NCBI RefSeq assembly: GCF_030052815.1
Contig: NC_079499.1
Span: 103,264,480-103,328,479 of the forward strand
Length of the DNA: 64,000 bases
From: Hevea brasiliensis
Taxonomy: Eukaryota > Streptophyta > Magnoliopsida > Malpighiales > Euphorbiaceae
Direction of reading: 5' to 3'
Numbering within the stretch: the first letter of the stretch is position 1; each line of letters starts with the position of its first letter. This document shows positions 11,146 through 26,589 of the stretch, piece after piece. The notes beneath the pieces are model-generated. The model saw only the letters and a program-made list of their open reading frames with translations. It did no database searches and was not told where the DNA came from. A program made the position numbers and the translations under genes.

Positions 11146-12340
11146 GTTTTGATGCATTCTCATGTTTCTATATGAAAATGAAGTGATATATGTTGATTTG
11201 CAGTGTTGAAAATGCATTCTGATATTTTTGGTGCAATTTGAAAAATTCTGGATCATATCAGATATGAACAGTAATCTGCAGAATTTGATCTCAGTGGCAT
11301 ACTAATCCGTTTGCTAATTTTCTTGTTTGCTAAATGCTTTACCACTACTCCTACTTTTTCGTTGGCAAACTGGAAGTCAGGTCTGATTGCTCTAAAACTC
11401 TAAAATTATTTTTTTTTTGAGCGCCTATTCTGCATGTTTAAAGCCCATATTACTTAAATACCCCTCTACTTAAAGTATTGCATCATTATGTATTTAAGGG
11501 CAAAATGGACTTTTAACACATTAATTCGCGCGGGATTTAATTTTTTTTCTGAACCATCAGTCTTCTCGCCGTCTCTCCTCTGCTACACGCTACCTATTCC
11601 CTGCAAAAACCTACAGTTGTGTCTTTTCAAGTTTTAAAATTCAAAACTTCATTTCCTTCCGTCGCTCCGTCTCCCAGAACCCGAACGGCTGCGTTTTTCC
11701 TTTCCACCTGCAAACCCATTTTGGTCGCACCCTTTCAAGCAATCGTCTTCCTTCATCATTTTTAAATACTTCCGAAACCTATTGGCAGTGAATCTATTAA
11801 ATCGATTGTTTGCAGATAGAAAATCCCCAAAATTTTTCGTCTCCTTTATTTCTTTAAATCTGCCGAAAGAAATTGTTTGCTGTTGGATATTTTTTTTCTT
11901 TTGCCTGAATCGATTCGCACTCTCTGTTTCAGTATATCTCAGGTATAAAATCTAAAACTTAATGGAATCATGTTTTACATTTTGTCTATGCTTGTTTTAT
12001 TTGCTTTCGCAATATGCTGATAATTTTTTTTTTATTATTCTACTTGATTTGCTCTCGCCTGTTTGTTCTGTTTTAGCGCTCAGTTGTTAATTTTTTGGGC
12101 ATTAACATTTCGTAAAATGTGGTATATAATAATAAATTGATTGCCATGGATTCGTAAGAACTCAAATATCTCTTGCTGTCTGTTCTAATTTTTTTTTGCC
12201 ATTGCGCTCTGTTGTGCTAAATGAATGATGATATGCTTCGATTGATTATATATATAAATATATATTGGCTGCTCACATCGCTGAATTTATAATCTCAGTC
12301 TTCACTGTCCTTACGGCCTATTTTGCTTCTAAGATTGGTT
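11146..12340 (+). other. Copia D spacer between pol and env-like ORF
   Basis: No ORF is supported. A block at 11520-11900 is richer in C and T and looks like a leader. A CAG/GTATAA junction at about 11941 followed by a T-rich stretch and a TCTCAG near 12296 could be an intron that brings the env-like ORF close to a transcript start. That is a reading of signals, not evidence of splicing. Confidence 0.4.
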
Positions 12341-14095
12341 ATGGCGCGAGACAAAGGAAAAGGGAAAGCCAAAATCCCCACATATTCATCATCGGACTCA
12401 ACTGACGCAAGTGTTCCTGCGTCACCTCCTCCGCAAAAAGATGCTCCTCTGGTAATTGGTAAACCAAAAGAAACACCCAAGAAAAGAACCAGTGAGCCAG
12501 TTCAAGAAAAGGGAACGAAAAAGAAAAAGACTTCAAAAGCTCCAGTTGTACATATGGAGAGGGCTATTCATAAGCCAAGGTATATTCACTAGCCTGCTTT
12601 TATTGAAGTTTCTGTTCCTTTGCAATCCTTGTTTGAGTATCAAAAATGGGATAAACTGTGTTCTGACCTTTCAAGGAGTGTATGTGGATTTAGTGCAAGA
12701 ATTCTATAAAAATTTGAGGGTTGATGATTCTGACAAAGATGAGTCTTTTAAGGTGAAAATGAAAGGGACAATTTATGAAGTGACAAGAGCTAGATTAGCT
12801 AAAGCCCTAGGAATTCCAAGCAGTGGGAACAAAATCTGCTCCCACAAAAATGTTTTCTTGTTGGTGGATTTAACAAAGAGATTTTGAGGGTGAAGTGTTT
12901 AAAGGGAAGTGAAGGATAAAACTACCATTACCATTTCTCATCAAAACATCAAAATTCTTCATATATTTATCATTTATGTGTTGAATCCTAGAATGCGATC
13001 CCAACTATTTGAGTACCCACGACCTCTGCATAATTTGGCATATTGTGAACCAAATTGAATTTAATCTTGCCTATTTTATCTTTGAAGCAAATCATGAAAT
13101 GGAAGCCACCCTATAAGCTACCATATGCCCATCTTCTGAATGGTCTATTTAGAGACTTTGGGATACCTTTGGAAACCGAGAAACTTAGGACCAATATGAT
13201 CCCAATCACTAGTTTGCAAAAAGATGATGATGGTAGAAAGCTTAGATTTGAGCAAGGTGCTAGCTCCAAAGATAGTGCAAGTGGTACTTTCAATGTTGAA
13301 GGTATTTTGGAGGAAGTAAACAACTTGAGAGAATTTGTTGAAATGGAACTTGGAGAGCTACAGAAATTTAGAAGTTTTCAAACTGTTCTTATGAATGCTC
13401 TTGACTCTAAAGTTGATGGAACTTTGATGTTGATGTACAAGATTGTGGAAGAATTGTTTAAAATCAAAGTCCATTTGGGTATTTCAACCACTGAGGCTGG
13501 AGAAACCAGTAAGGCTGCTACTGGTTCTGTTCCTCAAACCGAGAAAGAAAAAGAAAAGGAGGAAGTGAAAGAAAAAGAGGAAGAAGAAGAAACAGAAGAG
13601 GAAGAGGAAGAAGAAACAGAAGAAGAGGAAGAGAAAGAAACAGAAGAAGAAGAAGAGAAAGAGGAAGAAAAGGAAGAAGAGGAAGAAGCTGAAGCAGAAA
13701 AAGATGAAGATGAATCTGATGATGAGAATGGTAATGGAGGCAGCAAAGAAGGTAGTGGGAAAGATATGAGTGACTCAGAGTCTGAGGCAGAACCTGAGAC
13801 ACCTGCTCCTGCTGCTCCTGCAAAAGGAAAGGGCAAAACAGCTCAACAAGAACAAAGACGCAAACAGAAAGAGGAAACTGGTAAACCCTCTGGCAAAAAG
13901 ACTAAAACTGGCAAAAAGTCTGCAGCTGAGTCTGGTACTACTGAGTTAGCAGCTGGGCCTATTTTTCCTTTGACACCCGGAACTGAATTGGCTGCTGCAA
14001 TTCTTCAAAATTTGAGTGACAAACCTGTCAAGCCCAAAAAGCTGAAAATGGCTGCTCCAAAACCAATCAGAAGAAGTTCTAGGCTGAAAGGATAA
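12341..14095 (+). pseudogene. Copia D env-like ORF with acidic coiled-coil domain
   Basis: This is the extra ORF of SIRE-type elements. It starts MARDKGKGKAKIPTYSSSDS (basic, Ser-rich). It is stopped by TAG at about 12590, shifts frame near 12660, and breaks again at 12885 and around 13060. Its middle part carries blocks of the putative plant transposon protein domain: VDLVQEFYKNLRV, then YEVTRARLAKALGIP, then LPYAHLLNGLFRDFGIPLE. From about 13055 one frame is open for 346 codons. It has a predicted coiled coil, a Glu/Lys tract at about 13540-13720, and a basic tail ending at the TAA at 14093-14095. No membrane segment is evident. Role unknown. Confidence 0.7.
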
Positions 14096-14637
14096 ACTGA
14101 ATCTTGATTGAATTTTGTCTAACAGTCTGTCTGTTAGTTTGCTACTTTTGGTCTTTCTGAACTTTAAATTAGTCTGCTATAACAGTCACTGTTTTGACTG
14201 TTTATTCACTGCACTTAGACTGATTTTTGACATGCATGATTTCTCCCATATTCTTTTGATGCTGACAAAAAGGGGGAGAAAAGTAATGAATGGTAATCTT
14301 GATACTTGTGGTTGACATAGTTTGTGATTAGTATATTGTTGATATAACTTTATAGTGTGCATATTGTTGATATAACCTGTGAATGATATACAGTTTGTGA
14401 TTAGTGTGCATATTGTGCATATTTAGTTAATATCTTTAGTCACACTTGACTCCTTAAGAAAATGCTTATGAATATTTCATTGAAATTATTAAGGGGGAGT
14501 TATTTGTGATTAATTGTTGATATAAGCACATACATAGGGGGAGTTATTCACACATATACATCCATACACATACTCACACTTATTTACATTTACATGGTGA
14601 TTCAATTGAGTTTTGTCATCATCAAAAAGGGGGAGAT
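14096..14637 (+). promoter_or_regulatory. Copia D 3' region with four purine tracts
   Basis: GGGGGAG tracts occur at 14271-14278, 14493-14499, 14537-14543 and 14629-14635. The last (AAAAAGGGGGAGA) directly abuts the LTR and is the expected plus-strand primer. Short repeats of GTTGATATAA and GTGCATATTG lie between 14310 and 14530. No gene is present. Confidence 0.6.
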
Positions 14638-16135
14638 TGTTGACCCCACAAGCTCAAAGGAGCATAGATTTTGATGATACCAAAACTCAACTAGAATCAA
14701 ACTAACATTGTTTTAAGTATTGTGTATCTCAAAGAAAAAGGACACAAGGATTTTATAATGGATTCGTGCTTTTGAAGAAAGGATGACAATCTAAGGATAA
14801 CACAGGACGAATCAAAGGAGATAAAAGAAGAAAAGGTTACCTTCCAAGGCTACATTGAAAATCAGATTTGAAGGTACATCTAGTATAGAAGTTAGTTTTA
14901 ATTTCTAGAATTGGTTGTGAAAAGAATTGAGGAGTAAAAGTCAATGATGCTTATTTTTAATCCCTCAAAAGATTTTCTTTTTAAAATATCATTATTGGCC
15001 TAAAAAGTGTTTGACTATGATTTGGTGTAAGGTTTTATAGTTTTGAAAGTTATGCAGAAAAGTTTTCCTGGTATGCTAACTGGTTTGCTACTTATTTTAG
15101 TATGCTAACTGGTTTGCTATTTTCTCAAGTATGCTAACTGTTTCAACTCTGCACAACATCGCAGAAAACGACAAAATAATGGCCATTTTCTTGACATTCG
15201 TATCTGTAACGTTCAAATGAGTTCTGCAACGGTAAAAAACGTTCCAAAGCTATAAATACACCTTCCTTTGGCCATTTTGCACTTAATGAAAGTCCCTCTA
15301 CTGTTCAAAATCATTAAAGCTTTCATTCAAAAGTGCTCAAAGTGATTTATTGCTCTTCATTGGCTTATTTACTCAACTCTTCTTTATAGATTCTGTTGTA
15401 TTGAGTGAGAGTGAGTTTTAAACACATTATTATCATTTGTGAGAGGTCATTCAAGCACCTATTGAAGCTTGGTTGTGAAAAGTGTTTGGGTTAACACTTG
15501 GTAGAAGTGTGAAGCTACTTGTAAAAGCTTTGTTGTGAAGATTTGTAAAGGGCTTTGTCTCTTGCCTTGAAAAGAGAAGAATAGTGGAGTGAAGACTCAA
15601 AGTGGGATCTTTGAGAGAGTGGATGTAGGCTAGTTAAAGCCGAACCACTATAAAAATTTCAGTGTTCATTTTCTCAACCCTTGCTCTTTACATTTATGCA
15701 ATTTAGCTTTATGATTGATATGCTTTTGCTGATATGAAAGTTGATATTGTTTCTTTGTCAATCTTGCCGCTAATCGAGAAAATTAGTTCTTGCTAAATCG
15801 CTTTTCTTGCTAAATCTGCGATATCCGATTTAATCGCATGTTGTTTGATCTGTATGTCGGTTAGAATATTTGGTATCTTGCTCGTTCTTTGTGTTAAAAA
15901 GCGTATTCGATTCTTGATATATTTCTTGAATGTTAATATAGTGCATTATATCAAGATATCTTGATTGCATATAGCTTAACCTTGAGTCAACTTGTCAATA
16001 GAGCTATATTGTTCATTTTTCACATTAGTTAATTGAGTTGAACCTAGCTGCAATTTTCAAAGGTTTTGAGCAAGAACCGAAAATTGTTTTTAAAAGTCCA
16101 ATTCACCCCCCTCTTGGACATATTTTGGGACATCA
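14638..16135 (+). repeat. 3' LTR of copia element D
   Basis: This 1498-bp LTR starts TGTTGACCCCAC just after the purine tract and ends TTTTGGGACATCA. The end matches the CACCCCCCTCT-type terminus common in SIRE LTRs. A TATA box is at 15251. The 5-bp sequence after it is GTTTA; the matching left copy would be outside the window. The right boundary rests on terminal sequence only. Confidence 0.75.
15251..15258 (+). promoter_or_regulatory. LTR TATA box (copia D)
   Basis: TATAAATA at mid-LTR, about 600 bp from the LTR start and followed by a C/T-rich initiator region. This is the expected position for the LTR promoter. Confidence 0.55.
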
Positions 16136-16328
16136 GTTTAGTATATAAAAATATATAAATGCATATTATTTTAAAATATTTTTAATTATTAAAAATAAAC
16201 TAAATGTATTGTAATTACATTAGAATTTAAGAGTAAATCAAATTTACACATTTAATAAATTAATAATTTTAGATAGATATAGATATTATGAAAAAGACTA
16301 TAGATATTATTTTTTAAAATATTTTTAG

Positions 16329-16330
<2 letters not shown>

Positions 16331-16410
<80 letters not shown>
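16331..16410. repeat. AAT microsatellite
   Basis: About 27 uninterrupted AAT units, continued to about 16427 with CAA interruptions. The minus-strand poly-Leu ORF here is an artefact of the repeat. Confidence 0.95.
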
Positions 16411-16413
<3 letters not shown>

Positions 16414-16450
16414 TAATAACAATAACCACACGTTAAGAGACCTAGACATT

Positions 16451-17035
16451 GTTGTTTCACCTAAAGAGTCAATTGGTTTGCTGTACCAAGAGTAGGTGAA
16501 AAGTCGAGGAGTGTGTGTGCATGTGTGTTTGGGTTGCTATCCCTGGAGTAGATGAAAAACAGACAAGTATGTGTGTGTGTGTATGAAGAGATGGATGGGC
16601 TGGGCAAAGTTGGAAATAGGGTGATGTTTGATTTAAATTCTCTATCTTCTGAAAAGTTAACTTTTTATAAAGTAATTTATTATCACGAGGATAAGTTATT
16701 TCTCGAGAAGTGAAAGAAGTAACTTCTGTTTCACATAAAGAGTCAATTGGATTGTTGTACCAGGAGTAGGTGAAAAACTGAGAAGTGTGTGTGTGTGTTT
16801 TTGGGTTGCTGTCCCAGGAGTACGTGAAAAACAGAGGAATATGAATGTGTTTTTGGGTTGCTATCCCAAGAGTAGGTGAAAAACAAACGAGTGTGTGTGT
16901 GTTAAGAGAGGGATGGGTTGTGCGGGGTTGGAACTAGGATGATATTTGATTTAAATTCTCTACCTTCTGAAGAGTTAATTTTTTATAAAGTAATTTATCA
17001 TTACGAGGATAAGTTACTTCTTGATAAGTTAAAAA
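16451..17035 (+). repeat. Tandem duplication of about 280 bp
   Basis: Two diverged copies, 16451-16727 and 16728-17035, each start with TGTTTCAC.TAAAGAGTCAA and end with a GAGGATAAGTTA..TCTCGA-type block. Inside each copy a shorter motif (TTGGGTTGCT.TCCC.GGAGTA.GTGAAAAAC) is itself repeated two or three times with GTGTGT tracts. No coding potential. Confidence 0.8.
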
Positions 17036-18539
17036 AACAATTCCTTCTCTTTCTAAGAAATTAAGGTAAAATACCAATTAAATAAGATAGATTTTTATTA
17101 TATGAGAACTTAAAATCCTCTAGCTAAATTATTCCAACTAAACAAAACTTATAAAAAAAGAGAAGAGTGAACATTTATTTAATTAAAATTTATTTAAAAT
17201 TTATTTAATCCTTTCGATTAATTTTTTTATTAGTCAAGTTAATTAAAAAAAAACAGATGTAAACAAAGATTGAATAATTGAAGAATTTAAAATTATAAAA
17301 ATTAAATAATTGTATTATTTAAATAGATAATTAAATAATTAATTTTATTAAAATATAAAAAATTAAATAGCATTTTTCTAAAAGTAATTATCTTGGCTGT
17401 TATGAAATCCATACCTGTTGTGGAAAAAAGAAAAAAATTCCATAGGTGTGGGGAGCGTAAAGACCAAAGCAAAATAAGCTTCTACAATTTTTTTTAGGGC
17501 TTCTACTTTTTTATAGCAACTTAGCATGACACAGGCAGAGTGTATTAAAAAGATTTATCGACAGGGATTTAGTGTTTGCGTGTTCATGTTAAATTTTTTA
17601 TAATTTTTAAAAAATTTTTTTAATAATATTATCTTGCATGGCTATTAAAAAAATTAGCCAATTTTATTGAAAAAAAAATATAATATATGTGATTGCTCAA
17701 TTATTCAGTGTATTAGCATGAAAAATTAGGGATGTTGTCCCCGCCAGATAAGGTGGCCAAGCATTAAAGCCAACTTTCATAGAGTCGGCTTATAAACAAC
17801 TAACTGGCTAACCCAACAGATAAGGTGTGCGCCTGTCTGAAAAGTCTGTCAATCATGATAGCGGAAAAGCTTCGGAACACAGCCCCCAAACACGTTAATA
17901 TAATTCAATTGAGTCGACTGTGGGACTGTCAGAAATTAAACCAGCAGTTTTAAGGGGGGTTTTAACTTTAAAAATGCCAGATTGATCAAATTTACTCTGA
18001 TTTAAGAAATATTAATATATTACTTATTGAATAAACTCAAATTCGAGTTGATTAAAAATATGGGTTAACTCAGTAGACCAGTTCAACTTCCCCTCCCCCA
18101 CATATATAATAATATGCCAAGAGGTCAATTATTCTAATTAAAAATGGTTTTGGGGCAAAGTGATGAATTCTAATTTACTTCCACTTATCATATTATTGTG
18201 AGAATCAGTTTTTCCTAGGATGGGACAATTAGTTTTATATTTAATTAAGAGGTAGTACACATGAATCACATCAGAAGTTGTAGGAGAATGGTAAATAAAT
18301 GATCAAATCGATTAAAACATGTACTAATAAATTCAATAATGTAAGAGATGATTTATTCAATCAAAATCAAAATAATAAAAAAATATAATATACAGAAAAT
18401 TAAGCAACGTGTTAGTTATGATCAAATTTTATTGTGATAAGGGCAACACCTTAGATCTTTCGAGTTTGCACATATATGAGGACACGAAGCTTTTGGAAAT
18501 TAAGCACATTATCAAGAGCAAAACCAAAAGATCTTCTCA

Positions 18540-21810
<3,271 letters not shown>

Positions 21811-22084
21811 TGGATTAAAAACTAAATATATGATAGGTGGAGATTCTAATTAAGTTTGTTATGTTGGTTTTGAGGATGGAAATCATTGGGGATTATTGTA
21901 AATTGATCATGAACTCTATTTTAAAAAACGATCTTATCTTTTTCTGTTTAAGTTTCAATACCAATTGGTATAGTTTCTTATGAAACTTCTCTAGTTACAT
22001 GTTTTGTTTAAGAAAAAATAATGAGTTTGAGTATTAATAAAAAAAAAATTTCTACTCTAAACTTATGGTTTTGACTGTCATATT
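21811..22084. other. 3' flank of the terpene synthase
   Basis: AT-rich sequence after the TAA at 21808-21810. AATAAA-like strings occur near 22035 and could serve as poly(A) signals. No gene is seen. Confidence 0.4.
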
Positions 22085-23454
22085 TTCTTTTGATAAATCA
22101 GAATTTTATTAATTTTATAAACTATAAATCGAAACTTAGCATTAGCATCTAGACTAAAACTAAGTCAATGGACTATTCCATAACATCCAATCTATGGTTA
22201 CTAATGCAAAGTGAAAAAACTAAAATGAAATACAAATAGAAGTAATACATCTCAAGGTCTTAAGACCAAGGCCAAGAAAAAAAAAAAGGAAAATAGCAAA
22301 CACCCTTCCATACTACCCAAAAATAAACTACTGCAGTGAAGGGGCAAAGCTCTAAAACCACGAAAACCAAACATCTAATGGACCTTTCGCAAATTCAGAA
22401 TAGCGGCTTAGCCCAGGGCCGAAATTACAACCAGGCAACAAAATGTTGATCTCTCAAGACTTCTTGCTCGGCGAGACTATCTGTCGCAAAATTTCGCTCC
22501 CGCAACATACGTATAAAAGACATATTACCAAGCTTGGAGTTCTTAATTTACCAATGACACTGAAGGCTCGTTGAAGGTGCCAAGGCCTACAATCATGAGA
22601 TGAAGTGACCCACTTAATCACATTAAAAGAATCAGATTCAACAATGAGAAAAGGAATTTCATAGTTGTGAATTGAAGTGAATAGCTAGATTGCTTTCATA
22701 ATGGCCAATAGCTCCGATCTGTGTCGTTAGTCACGAACACCACAAGGACAAGAATACACGCATAAAAAGATTCAGATGAATTCTTGAGAACTCCACTTTC
22801 GTACTTAAATGGTTAAAGATTTAAAATAAATTGAAATTATTATTTTTTTTTAAAAAAAAGTCACTATTACTTTTGTACAAAAAGAATAAATACTTTTAAA
22901 AAAATTGTAGAAACAAAAAAGAAACTTATTGGATCAACAAATTAATTATTGTTAAACTAAAAAGATTAAAAAAAAACACCTAAATAAAAAGTGTGTTTAG
23001 GAGTGTTGTATGGTGCAGGGTGAGTCCTATGTAGCTGTTGTATGTATAACGAATAAATATTGACCATTAATTTTGATGAAATTTATATTGGACACATTAT
23101 AATCAATGATTATAACAAAACAATGATTGTATTTTAAAATTTCTCAGAAAAAAGAAAATACTGAATAAGTTTGCACTTTTATGTTTGAAGGAGTAAACAA
23201 TATTAAAAAAATATATATGTAGGAAAAATCTCTTTTTCTAAAAAAAATAATAGGAGAAAAATAAAAAGTTAAAAATAAAGAACCAAATTCCAACCAATAC
23301 TATTATCTAATTGCCCCTTTGGGAGTAAATGATGCCCTTGAACAGTCCTCCAAAGACAAAATGCCCTCTTTACTTTTCACATTGCGGCCTATAGGATCTA
23401 GCTTCTTCCACCCCTACTTCGCAATAACATAGTCCCTAAGGACATGCTCGACAG
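22085..23454 (-). pseudogene. L1-type LINE remnant: zinc-finger and RNase H-like 3' part
   Basis: Read on the minus strand, 23454-23330 gives HVLRD and WKKLDPIG, which matches the C-terminal zinc-binding module of plant LINE reverse transcriptases. From 22730 to 22424 an RNase H-like domain is readable across frames: ELLAIMKAI, then IPFLIVESDSFNVIKWVTSS, then LRERNFATDSLAEQEVL. The 3' end near 22085 carries the AATAAAATTCTGATTTATC-type tail of plant L1 elements. Stops and shifts are frequent. It continues the LINE pieces at 34187-34603 and 37214-37600; the hAT-like insertion at 23455 separates them. Confidence 0.72.
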
Positions 23455-24063
23455 TAGAGGTGGCGGTTTTGAGTCGGAACTGAACCGAAACTGATTCGGT
23501 TAAAATCAGATCAAAACTGGTCAAAATTGGAATTGACTTCAAATCGGATCGAAATCATCTTTCTACGATTTGGTTCAGGTTCATATTTTTCAAGAATCGT
23601 GAACCTGTGATTCCGAACTGGATTAAACCGACGATTTCGAACTGGATTAAACCGGTGATTTAAATACAAAAAAATTCAATAAATATGTTACCTCACTCCT
23701 AATTCATTTATAAATATCATTAATTCTCTACACAATTATTTTCTACACTCTTCAATTCTTAATACTTTTCAATTTCTCTCAAATTCTCTGAATAATTATT
23801 TTTTATACTCCTTTTAATTTTCAGTACTCTCTCAATTTTTCTACTTTATTATTTTATATGCTTACTGAAATTTTCAATACTATCTCAATTACTTTGTTAT
23901 TATTTTAAATCCTCAATAAAATTTCTAATACCCTCAATTTTAATTTTTTTTTCTCTTTTATACTTTTTTAATTATCAATTATCATATAACTTTTAAAAAA
24001 AGGCAAGTAATAAAACTAGAAATTTTAATTTCTCTAAATCCTAAAGGGATACATAGGCAAAAT

Positions 24064-26572
24064 TGTAACAACCCTGAAGAAAAAAAAAAAAGGGTGATTT
24101 GAGTTTGGCGTGTGACAGTGGGTTTCCACTGTCACTGCCAAACATAAAAAGAAAAAAAAAAAAAAAAGAGGTGCCCCCCCCCCCCACTCTCTCTTTTCTC
24201 TCCTCTCCTTCCCTCTCTTCTTCTTCTTTCTTTTTCCGGTGACCGGCCGGCGACCTCCCGAGCAGCTCCCCACCTAGCCGGCGACCCTCCGGCGATGGCC
24301 ATAACCACCAGAAACGGCGGCAAGAGAGGGAGAAGAGAGAGAAAATGCGCGCACAGTGGGCAGCGGCTTTCTGGCGAGATTCTGGCTTCATCCGACGTCC
24401 GATCGAGGCGATTCAGGTGGCGTTGGAAAGCTTGTTCCGAGACCTTTTTTTTGATACCAATTTTGCAACAAATGGAGGTCGGATGAGTGAGATATGGAGG
24501 AGAGAAGTTTCGGGTTTTTCAAGCTTTTTCGTCAGATCTACGACGATCCGACCGTTGGATCGACGATCCGAGACCACCTATGGACTGAGGAAGAGGAGAG
24601 GAACATGGTGGTATGATCAGATCCGGCAAATGTCACCGGCGGCCGGCCACTGTGCGCGGTGGTTCCGGCGGGGCTCCGGTGGACTATGGAGATGATTCAA
24701 CTTCCAGAGGCTTCCTCGTAAATTTTTGGAATTTTTGAGACACAGATAAACTTCGGGTAAGACAATTTCTATTATTTCTCTGTCTGTGGAGCATAAATAC
24801 AGTATTTCTTAAACAGGAAAAATTGGAGAAAAATTCTAAGAAAAATATATGATGAAAGTAAAATTATTTGGAGATATTCTATGGTATTTGTTGAATTTTT
24901 GAGTGATTGTAGAATATTTTTGAAAAATATAGATAGATTTTAGTTAGATTTTTAGCATATGGGCATATAAGATTATTTGAAATTAAGATATTTAAATTTT
25001 ATATAATTGGTTGAAGCTTGAGGATGGAGGTTTAAATATGTGAATATTGAGTTGAGTTGAATTAAGAATATGTTAGCTGTTGGAAACTTATGGAATCGAG
25101 TAAAATTCTTGGATAAAATATTCATGGGTGATTAGAAAATTACAATTCATTTTGCAATAGCCTTATAATATTATTAAGGACCACAGGACAAAATTTTAGA
25201 ATTTTTAGAGCATGTTTGAGTGGATTTTTACAAAATGTCAATTACAGGGACTAAAACGTAATTTTTAAGGTTTTGAGTATTGCTTGGTTTGGAGGGCCCA
25301 GGAGGGGCCATATAATGATGATGAGATATGAGTTGAATTTAGAAGTGTTATTTGAGTTTTTTTTTTGCAGATTGGGTAGGTCCCAAGTATAGGGGAAACT
25401 TTACCGAATTTTCGACATAAATTAGGCTGTCTGTTGCCTCTTTAGAGTTTTATCTTAACTTAGTACTGATAAATTTATAATTTAATTATTAGGTGATCGA
25501 GATTAGCTATTTTTCTGCATCCAGCAGCCACAATAGTCATCGGTGTACTGTGAGTAAAATATTAATTTTAATTGTAATTTCGATATTATTATATGTTCAA
25601 GCATGCCCATGCATCACTTATATGCATATATTTATGTAGTTAAACTCTAGGCACGATTTATGTTGCATTCATAACTGTTAAAGTGCCATGGATGTTGTTG
25701 TGGTAATTTGGAGCAGTGTGCGTGCGTTGGCGTGCGTGTGATGTGGTGTGGACTATGGATAGGACGGGTAGTCACGGCTTGAGATCTTCGCTGGGACCCG
25801 ATCCTTCGGGGGTAGTCATGGCTTGAGTTCTTCGCTGGGACCCCGATTTGGTTTGTTAAGCGAAAGTCCGGCTTGAGTTCTTCACTGGCACCAGGTTGGA
25901 TTTAAGAGAGCTGTATAGGGGATCAGCTCCCATATGTTATGATTGATATTACTGGGTGTGTGAGTGCTCCAAATTACCTTTTTCTTTGCTATGATGTGAA
26001 ATTATTCTTTTGTTGCATTTCACTCTACAGGGTGCATTAGTTTTAGATAGTTATAGAGATTATGGTTAAAATTGATATTTTACTCTCTGAGTCGAACGCT
26101 CACTCCTGTTCAATATTTTTCCAGGCCACAGGAGGAGACATTTTTCAGAATAACCTGTCCCTTTCCTCTCAGGTTATGAAAAGATTACTTAATTGTATTA
26201 TTATTCTTCAAAATTGTAATTTAGGACTCCGCATGTGCTAGTAGTAGCATTAAGCCTGTCAGGGACTGTATGAATTCAAGTTTTCGTATTAATAAATGAA
26301 AAGAAAAATTTTTTTATGAGTTTTAAATGGTTATAAATGAGGTAACAGGGTTGAGTTGGGCTCCCCTAATTTTAGTTTCTGATAATTTCTGGGCTAAGTT
26401 GACCCGAAATAAAATTATAACAGTTTAATTTAAATTATTTTATATGCATATTGGGCCTAAATTATGGGCTTGGTTATGGGTTGAGGAATAGTTAGGCTTA
26501 CTACGGGCCTCGGGGGCTTTAGGCTGGCCTGTGTCCTAGTCTTGGGTCCGGCCCATAGGTTGGGTCGTGACA
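24064..26572 (+). repeat. 5' LTR of the LARD-like element
   Basis: 2509 bp, TGTAACAACCCTGAAG to GGTCGTGACA. The first 700 bp include a CT-rich stretch and an unusually GC-rich block (GGCCGGCGACC-type) which yields long but meaningless ORFs. At 25767-25895 a motif (AGTC..GGCTTGAG.TCTTCGCTGGGACC) occurs three times in tandem. It differs from the 3' LTR by scattered point changes and a poly-C/A-rich indel near 24170. Confidence 0.9.
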
Positions 26573-26576
26573 AAGT

Positions 26577-26589
26577 TGGTATCAGAGCT
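26577..26589 (+). promoter_or_regulatory. Primer binding site, initiator Met tRNA type
   Basis: TGGTATCAGAGCT starts four bases after the 5' LTR. It matches the complement of the plant initiator Met tRNA 3' end (TGGTATCAGAGCC) except at the last base. It would prime minus-strand DNA synthesis. Confidence 0.85.

Larger units (their letters stand above)
9542..16135 (+). mobile_element. SIRE/Maximus-like Ty1-copia element D, 3' portion
   Basis: This is the 3' part of a copia retrotransposon whose 5' part was displaced upstream by insertion of Athila A. It contains the end of pol (RT and RNase H), a 1.2-kb spacer, a second env-like ORF with a long acidic tract, several GGGGGAG purine tracts and a 1.5-kb 3' LTR. 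Copia RT plus a downstream env-like ORF and repeated purine tracts is the layout of the SIRE/Maximus lineage. All ORFs are interrupted, so it is a dead copy. Confidence 0.82.
16136..18539. other. AT-rich DNA upstream of the terpene synthase
   Basis: No coding sequence is supported. The stretch contains the AAT microsatellite and tandem duplication listed separately, then very AT-rich DNA from 17040 to 17700 and a less AT-rich patch at 17720-17960 that I do not recognise. The promoter of the terpene synthase should lie in the last few hundred bases. Several TATA-like strings are present but none is distinctive. Confidence 0.5.

Noticed and set aside
13518..13836. Minus-strand Ser- and Leu-rich ORFs
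   Set aside because: Shadow of the Glu/Lys tract of the copia env-like ORF.
16252..16449. Minus-strand poly-Leu ORF
   Set aside because: Pure translation of the AAT microsatellite.
24041..24695. Several ORFs of 60-116 codons on both strands, repeated at 31047-31758
   Set aside because: They lie in the GC-rich start of the LARD LTRs. They differ between the two LTRs by frame-changing indels and have no family resemblance.
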